Source: an uncultured Lachnospiraceae bacterium
GTDB lineage: Bacteria > Bacillota > Clostridia > Lachnospirales > Lachnospiraceae
Assembly: GCA_910578405.1 (NCBI GenBank)
Contig: CAJTQO010000021.1
Span: 1 to 57,176, forward strand
Length of the DNA stretch: 57,176 nt
Reading direction: 5' to 3'
In this document: one piece after another, positions 7,143-15,225 of the stretch
How positions within the stretch are numbered: the stretch's first letter is position 1
Layout: each line of letters starts with the position of its first letter
Translations under genes and position numbers: made by a program
The notes under the pieces: generated by a model
Databases searched by the model: none
What the model saw: the letters and a program-made list of their open reading frames with translations, nothing else
Told to the model about the DNA's origin: nothing

Positions 7143-8822
7143 TTACAACAGTTTTAGTTTCTTTGCTAACTTCACACAGACATTCCCTTTGGGCAATGCT
7201 TTTAATTCATCCTCTTTCACAGCCTTTAGTTTTATTACCAAAACAAAATACAGGCAAACTCCCAATGCCACAGCAACTGCCAGTGCAATCAGATTCACAA
7301 AATAAGCCTGTTTTAAAATCTTTCCCAAAAGAAATGACAAGCCCGTATATGTTCCATAGGCCAAAGCTCCCATCATAACAGCGGAAAACAAAGGGCGCAT
7401 AAAAGTTTTATCCACTTCCTGTCTGTAATCCAAATATTTACGCAGGAAAATATTATTTAAAATGCACATAAGCAACGAATACACCACAGTGGCAATCATA
7501 ACCGCATAAATGCCAAACTCCGTATAATACAACAGCGGCACAAGCGTTGCCGTCTGCACCACCAGCGCAACCACTGCATTGACCACTGGCGTATTTACTC
7601 TGCCAATTCCCTGCAATACTGCATTGGTCAAAGTAGACAGCCCATAAAACACCACCGTTGCCGCCAGCCCCATTAATAGCTGGGAAGCCAGTTCCAGGGA
7701 ACCGGGTTGCGGAAACAATGCCATCATTACAGGCCTCGCCAGGGCTCCAATCCCTATGGCGGCCGGAATGGAAATTAACATCGTAACTTTAATGGCCGAC
7801 GCCACTTTTTTCTTTGTTTGCTTTATTGCCCCTTGGGCATAGGCGGAGGATATGGTAGGCACAAGAGCGGAAGACATAGCCGATGCCAGCGCTATGGGGA
7901 TATTGGCAACCGTTACCGCTTTCCCTGCCAAAATGCCATAACTCACCGTCGCCGTCACCTCGTCCATTCCCTTAATATGTACCATCATCTGTCCGTAAAT
8001 TGTCTGGTTTAAGGCAGTGCCAAGGTTATAGATACAGGTGCTTAGAATAAATGGCGTAACTACCGCCATCATCATCCGGAAGATATCTTTATACTCCGCT
8101 TCCGTTTTCGTCCGGTCATTGTCTATCCTTTTTTGAATCGTTTTCCGGTTCAGCATATAAATCGCCATCATAAACAATAAAGCGATTAAAACGCCGGAAC
8201 CAGTGCCAAGCGCGCTGCCAATGGCTCCGTACATGGCCTGTGTGCTGCCGTCCGCCCCACCCGCCGCTGCCATCTGCATCAGTCCATAGGCAGCGCCAAT
8301 GCTGACTGCAGCATTCAAAATCTGCTCCAAAATCTGCGAAAAGGATGTCTGCAGCATTGTCTGATGCGCCTGGAAATATCCACGCAGCACTCCAAGCAGC
8401 CCATATAGGAATATAGTGGGCGCAAAGAAACGCAATACCGTAACAGAATTGCCCATAACAAAAAAAGGCGCCCATAGGAACAGCACAAGACTTGCCGCTC
8501 CCCCGACTACCATAACATAAACAAGCGCACACCGAAAAATACGCTGCGCATTACGATATTCTTTCAGCGCAAGTCTTTGGGCAAGCACCTTTGCAATTGC
8601 CGATGGTATACTATAAGAAGAAACGAGAAGAATAATGGTATAAATATTGTATGCCGTATTGTAATAACCATTCCCCTCGTCTCCAATAATCCCCGTCAGC
8701 GGGCTTTTGTACAGCAGCCCAATCATCCTGCAAAGGATGGAGGCTGCCGCCAGGATACCCGCCTGCATGATAAAACCGCTTCTTTTTTTGCCGCTCTGGG
8801 ACACTCGCTTGTTGTCAGACAT
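7143..8822 (-). CDS. Polysaccharide/lipid flippase of the SpoVB/YtgP (MurJ-like) family
   Basis: A 559-residue polytopic membrane protein of the MOP (MATE-like) exporter superfamily. The N-terminus FIMQAGILAAASILCRMIGL and the GNGYYNTAYNIYTIILLVSSY region are typical of the SpoVB/YtgP branch, whose members are implicated in moving lipid-linked cell-wall precursors across the membrane in vegetative or sporulating cells. About 12-14 hydrophobic segments are visible. AAAGGACGG precedes the start, and the gene lies 21 bases after glgA, so they are probably co-transcribed. SpoVB and MurJ roles cannot be separated from the sequence alone. Confidence 0.85.
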   Translation of the reverse strand: MSDNKRVSQSGKKRSGFIMQAGILAAASILCRMIGLLYKSPLTGIIGDEGNGYYNTAYNIYTIILLVSSYSIPSAIAKVLAQRLALKEYRNAQRIFRCALVYVMVVGGAASLVLFLWAPFFVMGNSVTVLRFFAPTIFLYGLLGVLRGYFQAHQTMLQTSFSQILEQILNAAVSIGAAYGLMQMAAAGGADGSTQAMYGAIGSALGTGSGVLIALLFMMAIYMLNRKTIQKRIDNDRTKTEAEYKDIFRMMMAVVTPFILSTCIYNLGTALNQTIYGQMMVHIKGMDEVTATVSYGILAGKAVTVANIPIALASAMSSALVPTISSAYAQGAIKQTKKKVASAIKVTMLISIPAAIGIGALARPVMMALFPQPGSLELASQLLMGLAATVVFYGLSTLTNAVLQGIGRVNTPVVNAVVALVVQTATLVPLLYYTEFGIYAVMIATVVYSLLMCILNNIFLRKYLDYRQEVDKTFMRPLFSAVMMGALAYGTYTGLSFLLGKILKQAYFVNLIALAVAVALGVCLYFVLVIKLKAVKEDELKALPKGNVCVKLAKKLKLL

Positions 8823-8843
8823 AAATATCCGTCCTTTTAGCCT

Positions 8844-10289
8844 TTAACCAATCAGCCAGTCATACATTTCCTGATATTTGTTGGCGGAAACCTTCCATGA
8901 GAAATCCACTGCCATCCCACGGTCAATCATTTTGTTCCATTCCCGCTTTTTATCATAGAAAATACGTTCTGCATAACGGATGGATGCTAACATCTCATGA
9001 GCATTGTAATTTGTAAAGCTGAATCCTGTCCCTGTATTTTCATATTCATTATAAGGTTCTACTGTATCTTTCAGCCCGCCTGTTTCCCGGACAATCGGGA
9101 CGGTGCCATAACGAAGCGACATCAACTGGCTCAGTCCACAAGGCTCAAACAATGATGGCATCAGGAATGCATCACTGGCCGCATAGATTTTGTGTGACAG
9201 CGCTTCTGAATAATAGATATTGGCAGACACTTTGTTATGATATTTCCAGTCAAAATGACGGAACATATTCTCATACTTCTCTTCCCCGGTTCCCAAAACC
9301 ACAATCTGCACTGCGTCCTGACAAATCTCGTCCATCATGTAATCAATCAGGTCAAAGCCCTTCTGGTCTGTCAGGCGGGATACAATGCCAATCATCATCT
9401 TCTTATCATCCTGCTCCAACCCTAACTCTGCCTGCAGGGCGCGCTTATTCTTAATCTTCTCCTTGCGGAAATTCACCGCATTGTAATTGTGTTCGATATA
9501 TTTGTCCGTCTCCGGGTTAAAATCTTCATAGTCCACGCCGTTGACAATGCCGCGCAAATCCTTACTCCTTGCCTGCAGCAGGCCGTTCAGACCTTCCCCG
9601 TAAAACTCTGTCTTAATCTCTTCTGCATAGGTGTCGCTGACCGTTGTAATGACATCCGCATAAACCAGACCGCCTTTTAACAGATTAGCATCCTTATATG
9701 CCTCCAGTTTATCCGGCGTAAAGAAATAATCCGGCAGACCGGTAATGGACTTCACAGTCTTCACATCCCACTTCCCCTGGAATTTCAGGTTATGGATAGT
9801 CATAATGGTTTTTATGCCGCGAAAGAAGTCGTTCCCTTGGAAACGTTCCTTTAAATAAACCGGGATAAGCCCTGTCTGCCAGTCATGGCAATGAATAATG
9901 TCTGGTCTAAAATCCAGCAAAGGAAGCGCAGACAACGCTGCTTTAGAGAAAAAGGAAAACTTTGTAATCTCATCCAACACATTGTCACTATAAGGACGGA
10001 AACCGGAAAACATCATTTCATTGTCAATGAAATAATAGGTTACGCCATCCACTTCTGCTTCCATAATTCCCACATATTCATTCTTCCAGTTAAAGTCCAT
10101 GTAAAAGTGGGCTTTGTAGGTCATTTTGTCCTTCATCTCCTGTGTCATGCACGTATAACGCGGAAGCATGACCCTTACATCAAAATATTCCTTATCAATA
10201 CATTTTGGCAAAGACCCGACAACATCTGCCAAACCTCCCGTTTTAATAAACGGTACACCTTCTGATGCAACAAATAATACTTTTTTCAT
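8844..10289 (-). CDS. glgA: Glycogen synthase (ADP-glucose type)
   Basis: A 481-residue GT5-family glycogen synthase that adds glucose from ADP-glucose to the non-reducing ends of alpha-1,4-glucan in the cytoplasm. The N-terminal ADP-glucose motif KTGGLADV is at residues 16-23. The C-terminal GT-B half has PSLFEPCGLSQLMSLRYG and the ETGGLKDTV loop. Length is usual for the family. Other glg genes are not adjacent; instead a cell-envelope flippase follows. The start follows AAGGAG, and a promoter lies about 108 bases upstream. Confidence 0.97.
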   Translation of the reverse strand: MKKVLFVASEGVPFIKTGGLADVVGSLPKCIDKEYFDVRVMLPRYTCMTQEMKDKMTYKAHFYMDFNWKNEYVGIMEAEVDGVTYYFIDNEMMFSGFRPYSDNVLDEITKFSFFSKAALSALPLLDFRPDIIHCHDWQTGLIPVYLKERFQGNDFFRGIKTIMTIHNLKFQGKWDVKTVKSITGLPDYFFTPDKLEAYKDANLLKGGLVYADVITTVSDTYAEEIKTEFYGEGLNGLLQARSKDLRGIVNGVDYEDFNPETDKYIEHNYNAVNFRKEKIKNKRALQAELGLEQDDKKMMIGIVSRLTDQKGFDLIDYMMDEICQDAVQIVVLGTGEEKYENMFRHFDWKYHNKVSANIYYSEALSHKIYAASDAFLMPSLFEPCGLSQLMSLRYGTVPIVRETGGLKDTVEPYNEYENTGTGFSFTNYNAHEMLASIRYAERIFYDKKREWNKMIDRGMAVDFSWKVSANKYQEMYDWLIG

Positions 10290-10396
10290 GTTATAAAGCG
10301 CTCCTTCCTCAGCTTACGGACCCATGCGCCCGGCAGGGTTCCGCCGTTGAAGGGGTAACCCCTCCCAACCTTGTAATCCTAATACATTTTATGGAT

Positions 10397-10424
10397 ATTA
10401 TACATCATCTTGGAAGGGTTTAAA
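10397..10424 (-). promoter_or_regulatory. Probable sigma-A promoter of glgA
   Basis: On the minus strand TTTAAA (10424-10419), a 16-base spacer and TATAAT (10402-10397). The leader of about 100 bases holds a small GGGG/CCCC hairpin near 10352-10362. Confidence 0.55.
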
Positions 10425-10466
10425 AGAAGTAATTGTTAAATTTTACATCTTTCTTAAGAAAAATCT

Positions 10467-10988
10467 TTATTTTTTATATTGCAGCCTGATTTTATCAGCA
10501 ATCAGGGCAATAAATTCAGAATTTGTCGGTTTGCCCTTCCCAGTGTTAATGGTATATCCGAACATCGCATCCAGCGTTTCCATTTTCCCTCTGCTCCATG
10601 CCACCTCAATGGCATGCCGGATGGCACGTTCCACCCGGCTGGGTGTGGTCTGGTATTTCTTGGCAATGGATGGATACAGTGCCTTGGTGATGGAATTGAG
10701 CATCTCGTTGTCCTCCACGGACATCATGATTGCCTCCCGTAAATATTGGTATCCTTTAATGTGGGCAGGCACCCCAATCTCATGGATAATATCCGTGACA
10801 TCCTTTTCCAGATCCCTTGTCCCGTAAACATTTTTTGCTGCAGTATCCTGCCCTTCCATGGAGGCTTCTTTCTGATTAGACGGCACCGTAATCATAATCT
10901 GAAATTCCTTATCCATATTCATGAGATCGCCCAGTATTTTATAAACCCCTTCACTATCCTTTGTTGATGTTAGATTCAGTTGTTCCAT
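10467..10988 (-). CDS. Stand-alone Spo0A C-terminal (DNA-binding) domain protein
   Basis: A 173-residue protein whose residues about 60-173 match the Spo0A effector domain almost without gaps: HIKGYQYLREAI, the recognition helix in TTPSRVERAIRHAIEVAW (114-131), then FGYT and KPTNSEFIALIADKIRL. Spo0A is the master regulator of sporulation entry and binds 0A boxes. The phospho-receiver domain and linker of full Spo0A are absent; the first 60 residues resemble no receiver. The chosen start (ATG 10988) follows AAAGGAG at about 11 bases. A longer frame from 11105 begins with TTG and lacks a binding site. DNA binding without phosphorylation control is inferred. Confidence 0.85.
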   Translation of the reverse strand: MEQLNLTSTKDSEGVYKILGDLMNMDKEFQIMITVPSNQKEASMEGQDTAAKNVYGTRDLEKDVTDIIHEIGVPAHIKGYQYLREAIMMSVEDNEMLNSITKALYPSIAKKYQTTPSRVERAIRHAIEVAWSRGKMETLDAMFGYTINTGKGKPTNSEFIALIADKIRLQYKK

Positions 10989-11137
10989 CCTAAACCATGC
11001 TCCTTTCCCAACCTGAGGGTCCAATGCCAAAACACTGAAAAACGCCAGCAATAATTTGCTGTCCCCCGACTTTTTTCTTTGCTGGTACCTGAAAATCCAA
11101 GGCAAATGATATGAATTTCCAAATACTGCTATTGTCT

Positions 11138-11167
11138 ATTATAATGGAACATTATTTGAGGATTCAA
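11138..11167 (-). promoter_or_regulatory. Sigma-A promoter of the solo Spo0A-domain gene
   Basis: Minus strand TTGAAT (11167-11162), an 18-base spacer, TATAAT (11143-11138). The 329-base stretch 10989-11317 holds only this promoter, its roughly 140-base leader and the terminator at 11217-11263. Confidence 0.65.
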
Positions 11168-11216
11168 GCGTTAGTCATCGCACAAAAAGACAGATAACGC
11201 ATTTTTGCGTACACCC

Positions 11217-11263
11217 AAAAAGGCTGGCAATCTACATTTTCATGCATCTTACCAGCCTTTTTT
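11217..11263. terminator. Rho-independent terminator
   Basis: AAAAAGGCTGG (11217-11227) pairs with CCAGCCTTTTT (11252-11262), with T runs on both strands. It most likely ends the 61-residue minus-strand gene upstream. Confidence 0.8.
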
Positions 11264-11317
11264 ATTCCCTTTTCTGTTTCTTTTCGTCCTTCCACGCTGT
11301 CCATTTCCGTTTGCCGC

Positions 11318-11503
11318 CTATCTGTTCATCTGCTGGTACATCCAGAAGGACTCTCTGTCTCCCGTCACTGCCAGCATACCGCATAAAATCTCCGGCTCAT
11401 ATTCCGTATAAATATTCTGAACATATTTCGCAACACGGTTCCACACTGGTATCCTTCTCCTGCTTTTTCCAAAAACCTTTCTTTTCAATGCAATCGTTGC
11501 CAT
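11318..11503 (-). CDS. Small basic hypothetical protein
   Basis: A 61-residue protein of unknown function. The start at 11503 follows AAAGGAG at good spacing; a longer in-frame start at 11533 is less likely. The N-terminal half is strongly basic (KRKVFGKSRRR) and the C-terminal half carries scattered Glu and Trp residues. No membrane segment, cysteine pair or known motif is visible. A clear terminator follows. It is probably a real gene because of its ribosome binding site and terminator, but I do not recognise it. Confidence 0.5.
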   Translation of the reverse strand: MATIALKRKVFGKSRRRIPVWNRVAKYVQNIYTEYEPEILCGMLAVTGDRESFWMYQQMNR

Positions 11504-11688
11504 AATATGCATCTCCTTTCTTCCTGTTTTCATTTCTATGTCTTTATTGTCCTGTTTCCCTTTTACATATTATATAATACCCTGTATTTTCAAGGAATCA
11601 TAGTCCTTTTATTGACTCATTCCAAGGCAATATTGATATTTTGTAATGAAATTTTCAGAAGAAGACACACTTTTATGTACTAATTTTT

Positions 11689-11967
11689 CTATATCCCTTT
11701 TATTTCCCTGATTTTATCTTCCAATGCATTGATGCCGTTCTTTGCATTTGCAATGGCCGTACACTGACTGTCAAATTCATTGGCTTGCTCATCCTGGTAT
11801 TTTTCATAATAAAGCCGTCCAATTTCCAAGTAATTTTTCCGGATGACTTCTTCACATGTGCTAATCTGATTCCTTAATCCGGCAATTTCCGCCATCTCTT
11901 TTGCCTTATTGGTAACATCCTTTCCTTTTGCCGTAATGGTTTCCCCAACTTTTTCAAAAAAATCCAT
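11689..11967 (-). CDS. Coiled-coil hypothetical protein
   Basis: A 92-residue soluble protein predicted to be mostly alpha-helical. The N-terminus (MDFFEKVGETITAKGKDVTNKAKEM is split here as MDFFEKVGET / ITAKGKDVTNKAKEM) resembles the N-terminal half of clostridial proteins that carry a C-terminal zinc ribbon, but no cysteine pairs for a ribbon are present. Central residues YLEIGRLYYEKY and the heptad-like C-terminus suggest a coiled coil. Its start overlaps the end of the gamma-carbonic-anhydrase-like gene by 14 bases, implying translational coupling. Function unknown. Confidence 0.7.
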   Translation of the reverse strand: MDFFEKVGETITAKGKDVTNKAKEMAEIAGLRNQISTCEEVIRKNYLEIGRLYYEKYQDEQANEFDSQCTAIANAKNGINALEDKIREIKGI

Positions 11968-12472
11968 ATTCCCTGCCTTCCTTTCTTTTTGCCGCCAACG
12001 CTTTATACCGTTTGCTTTCTTCTATATATTCCTGCGCATTGTGCAGGTTGGATGCCATTTCCTGCTCCGTGACAATGCGCGCCACCTTGCCCGGACAGCC
12101 AATGACCAATGAGCCATCCGGCACCAGCATATTTTGTGTGACCAGAGCGCCTGCGCCAATAATGCAGTTTTCACCAATCCTGGCGCCATTCAATATAACA
12201 GCCCCCATCCCCACCAAAGAGCGGTTCCCAATCGTACACCCATGAACCACTGCTCCATGCCCTATGGTAACAAAACTGCCAATCCGAACCGGAAATCCCT
12301 GATCCACATGCACCACTGCATTGTCCTGGATATTGCTGCCCTCCCCGATAAATATCCCGGCCCTGTCCGCGCGCACAGTGGCATGGAACCATATGCTGCT
12401 GTCCTTCCCTGCCTCCACCTCGCCTAGAACCACCGCTCCTTCGGCTATATATGCACTGTCGTCTATCTTCAT
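11954..12472 (-). CDS. Gamma-carbonic-anhydrase-like hexapeptide-repeat protein
   Basis: A 172-residue left-handed beta-helix protein of the gamma carbonic anhydrase/YrdA group. Hexapeptide repeats run through about residues 8-135, and a C-terminal helix follows. The metal-binding histidines of the Cam family appear to be H55, H72 and H77, with R34, D36 and Q49 matching conserved active-site residues. Trimeric assembly with zinc or iron at subunit interfaces is expected. Many members have no proven hydratase activity, so the reaction is uncertain. It has its own promoter at 12527-12555. Confidence 0.88.
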   Translation of the reverse strand: MKIDDSAYIAEGAVVLGEVEAGKDSSIWFHATVRADRAGIFIGEGSNIQDNAVVHVDQGFPVRIGSFVTIGHGAVVHGCTIGNRSLVGMGAVILNGARIGENCIIGAGALVTQNMLVPDGSLVIGCPGKVARIVTEQEMASNLHNAQEYIEESKRYKALAAKRKEGREYGFF

Positions 12473-12526
12473 CTTCCTGCCCCTTCCTCATTATCCTGAC
12501 TCTGCGCTTTCCTATCCTTGCCTTAC

Positions 12527-12555
12527 ATTATATGCCCACTTTCCACGGATTACAA
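12527..12555 (-). promoter_or_regulatory. Sigma-A promoter of the gamma-carbonic-anhydrase-like gene
   Basis: Minus strand TTGTAA (12555-12550), a 17-base spacer and TATAAT (12532-12527), 55 bases before the start codon. Confidence 0.75.
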
Positions 12556-12610
12556 TATGTTACTGTTTTTTACCATGGAACCTGATTTCCATAACTTTTT
12601 TCCATAACTT

Positions 12611-13573
12611 TTACCGGACACAAATATATGCCACATATACCGCATATTCCGCCAGCATCACCACTCCTTCCGCCCTTCGGATATCATGCCCTTTCCGGCT
12701 AAAGAAATAAACCTCTATGCTCATTGCCATTAAAAGCGCCGTATCCACCACATTTTCCATATGGAAGTCCATCGGGCTAATCAATGCAGCCAGGCCAAGG
12801 ATGAGCAATATATTAAAAATATTGGAGCCAATCACGTTTCCCAATGCCATATCTGCCTGGTTCTTTTTAGCTGCTGCAAAAGAAGTGACCAATTCCGGCA
12901 AAGACGTCCCAAACGCCACTACGGTAAGCCCAATCAGGTTTTGGCTCATTCCCAGAGATTCTGCAATCACGCAAGCTCCGTCCACCACCCAATCGCCGCC
13001 AAGGATAATAGCAGCCATCCCACCTGCCATGTAAAGCGCGCAGCGCAGGATAGAAAGTTCTTTTGCACCGTCCCTTCCAGAAACTGCCTGTGCCGTAGTT
13101 TCCTGCCGCATCCGCTCCTTCTTCGCTGAGCGCACCATCCAGACCAAAAACGCTGCAAACACAAGCAACAACGCCAGCCCGTCCAGACGTCCCACTGACA
13201 TCCCTGCCACTCCGGCGGCAAGCAGCATAGCCACTACCAGGATGGAAAACGGGAATTCCTTTTTCAAAATACTGGTTTTCACTGAAAGCGGCGCAACAAG
13301 CGCACACATCCCGCAGACTGCCATCAGGTTGAAAATATTGGAGCCTACCGCATTGCTGACCGCAAGCTGGTTATTCCCTTTCCAGGAAGCCGTAATGCTG
13401 ACAGCGCATTCCGGCGCGCTTGTTCCCATAGCGACAATGGTCATACCTATAATAAAGGCAGGAACTTTTAATTTCCTTGCCGTTGCGCAAGCCCCTTCCA
13501 CAAAAAAATCCGCCCCTTTGGATAACATGACAAATCCAAGCGCTAAAATTACATAAGACATCCAATATGGCAT
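12611..13573 (-). CDS. Calcium/sodium antiporter (CaCA family)
   Basis: A 320-residue membrane protein of the YrbG-like Ca2+/cation antiporter family. Two homologous halves each carry an alpha repeat: GTSAPECAVS with SNAVGSNIFN in the first and GTSLPELVTS with GNVIGSNIFN in the second. The acidic residues in these repeats bind the exchanged ions. About ten membrane helices are visible, with a charged cytoplasmic loop in the middle. ATG 13573 follows AGGAG at good spacing; the frame extends upstream to 13645, but those residues look non-coding. A TTTACA/TATACT promoter precedes it. Confidence 0.9.
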   Translation of the reverse strand: MPYWMSYVILALGFVMLSKGADFFVEGACATARKLKVPAFIIGMTIVAMGTSAPECAVSITASWKGNNQLAVSNAVGSNIFNLMAVCGMCALVAPLSVKTSILKKEFPFSILVVAMLLAAGVAGMSVGRLDGLALLLVFAAFLVWMVRSAKKERMRQETTAQAVSGRDGAKELSILRCALYMAGGMAAIILGGDWVVDGACVIAESLGMSQNLIGLTVVAFGTSLPELVTSFAAAKKNQADMALGNVIGSNIFNILLILGLAALISPMDFHMENVVDTALLMAMSIEVYFFSRKGHDIRRAEGVVMLAEYAVYVAYICVR

Positions 13574-13659
13574 TTTATCTCCTATCCTTTTCCGGTTCCT
13601 GCCAGCCCCATCCAGACAGAAATGAAAATTCATGTGTATATTCATCCTTCACTCGTTCC

Positions 13660-13688
13660 AGTATACGATATCTATTGGCAATTGTAAA
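13660..13688 (-). promoter_or_regulatory. Sigma-A promoter of the CaCA antiporter gene
   Basis: Minus strand TTTACA (13688-13683), a 17-base spacer and TATACT (13665-13660). The rest of 13574-13810 shows no gene. Confidence 0.7.
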
Positions 13689-13810
13689 CTTTTTTAAAGA
13701 CGATTCCTTTGCATGCCCTCTCAGTCTGTACCGTGTGAGCAAAACCGCCTAAGCGGCAAACAGGCAGGAAAGTTAAAAAACAAAAAGATAAACGTAAAAA
13801 CGAAGAATAG

Positions 13811-13852
13811 AAAAACAAGGGAACGCCATAAACAATAAAATATGGCATTCCC
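13811..13852 (-). terminator. Rho-independent terminator after spoIVB
   Basis: On the minus strand GGGAATGCCATA pairs with TATGGCGTTCCC (one wobble) around a 10-base loop, followed by TTGTTTTT. It marks the end of the asp23-like-to-spoIVB transcription unit. Confidence 0.85.
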
Positions 13853-13857
13853 CGTCT

Positions 13858-15186
13858 TCAATGAGCCAGCATATTTTCAATAAAAATCCCATACCCTTTC
13901 GTGGAATCCTGTACAAGCACATGAGTGACCGCCCCGACGATTTTCCCGTTCTGCACAATTGGCGAACCGCTCATGCCTTGAACAATCCCTCCGGTAAGAG
14001 CCAGAAGTTCCGGGTCAGTAATACGCAGCACAATACCCCGGTTCACATTGTCATTGTCCAGATGCGTTTCCAATATTTCTATATCATAATAATCCGGTTC
14101 TCCATTGATGCTGCATATAATCTGTGCCTTCCCCCTTGTTATTTCCTGTTTTAACCCAATGGGCATCGGAGAAAAAGGGACAGAAGCATAAATCTGGTCC
14201 CGGCAGCTCCCAAAAATTCCTTCTGAAGTATTTTCCTCAATCTGTCCTATAATGTTAGATTCATCGTATTCAATATATCCGGTCAGTTCCCCCGGGGCTC
14301 CGTTTCCGCCCCTTGTGATGCCGATGATTTCTGTATGGTAAAGCGTCCCCTTTTCCAATTCCATCAACGTACTTGTGTCCACATCGTTAATCCCGTGCCC
14401 TAAGGCGCCAAAATCCGCATGGTCGCCCAAATAGGTCATAGTCCCTACACCCTGGGCATTGTCCCGGATCCAAATTCCAATTTTGTAATCCCCGGACTGG
14501 CTTGTTTCGGGCTTGACCTTTAAAGTCAGGTTTTCTTCCCCGCGCCTGACCTGAAGCACCATCTCCTGCCCTTCACTATGCTTTACCTTCTCCACAAAAT
14601 CCTTTTTTCCGGTGACTTCTTCATCGTTGACTTCCATAATATAATCCCCGGACTGCAAGACATATTGGGCAGGACATATATTCTGCCCGTCTTCCCCCAT
14701 AAAATTCCCTACCCCAATAACAAGCACGCCCTGCGTTTTCACATATATGCCAATAGGAATGCCTGCCGGAGTAAGCGTCTTGTCCTGAATCACCTGCACA
14801 TCCACTGTTTTCAAAGGGATAATGCCGAACAGCTTTAAATCCAGCACATATTTTTCAATCGTATTTGCTTTGATTGTGACCGGCTTTGCCAGGTCAATAT
14901 GGACGCTGTCCTTTGGAATATTGGATTTGGTAAATCCGCTTACCTCCAGGGCATCCCTATAGAGCTGCCCCGATGCCGGCACCTGCAGATCCAGCGTCTG
15001 ATCCACCCCTGCCCTGATTTTAATATTGGATGGGATTTTTTTCCACAGGGCAAAATAACAGGCACAGACCAAAGCCGTCACGCTGCCTGCCAGGGCCACA
15101 TAAAGACAGGTTTTATATTTAGCTATCCTGGTTTTTCTTGTTTTGGCCTTCCTTTTTTTTCTTCGCAAGTTCTCACATCCTTTCAC
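13858..15186 (-). CDS. spoIVB: SpoIVB peptidase (sporulation signalling serine protease)
   Basis: A protein of about 442 residues, the S55-family protease secreted from the forespore that triggers pro-sigma-K processing. A basic N-terminus and one membrane segment (about 29-48) anchor or export it. A PDZ domain lies near residues 155-225. The peptidase domain has the catalytic Ser in GMSGSP (about 408) and the His in FGALGHGIND. The start is uncertain: TTG 15189, GTG 15186 or TTG 15168 all have purine-rich sites. A CATACTA box 23 bases upstream resembles a sigma-G -10, but its -35 is poor. It ends the conserved operon; spo0A does not follow. Confidence 0.93.
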   Translation of the reverse strand: MKGCENLRRKKRKAKTRKTRIAKYKTCLYVALAGSVTALVCACYFALWKKIPSNIKIRAGVDQTLDLQVPASGQLYRDALEVSGFTKSNIPKDSVHIDLAKPVTIKANTIEKYVLDLKLFGIIPLKTVDVQVIQDKTLTPAGIPIGIYVKTQGVLVIGVGNFMGEDGQNICPAQYVLQSGDYIMEVNDEEVTGKKDFVEKVKHSEGQEMVLQVRRGEENLTLKVKPETSQSGDYKIGIWIRDNAQGVGTMTYLGDHADFGALGHGINDVDTSTLMELEKGTLYHTEIIGITRGGNGAPGELTGYIEYDESNIIGQIEENTSEGIFGSCRDQIYASVPFSPMPIGLKQEITRGKAQIICSINGEPDYYDIEILETHLDNDNVNRGIVLRITDPELLALTGGIVQGMSGSPIVQNGKIVGAVTHVLVQDSTKGYGIFIENMLAH

Positions 15187-15225
15187 CAACCTTCCTTAGT
15201 ATGTGAAGAACTTGCGGATTTTACT

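Noticed and set aside
10989..11105. A longer N-terminus or remnant receiver for the Spo0A-domain protein
   Set aside because: The residues do not resemble a receiver, the first codon would be TTG without a binding site, and the region fits an untranslated leader.
12572..12610. Terminator for the CaCA antiporter gene
   Set aside because: The hairpin near 12572-12600 has its T run on the plus strand, whereas the gene is on the minus strand. The adjoining repeat of TTCCATAACTTTT appears to be a simple tandem duplication.
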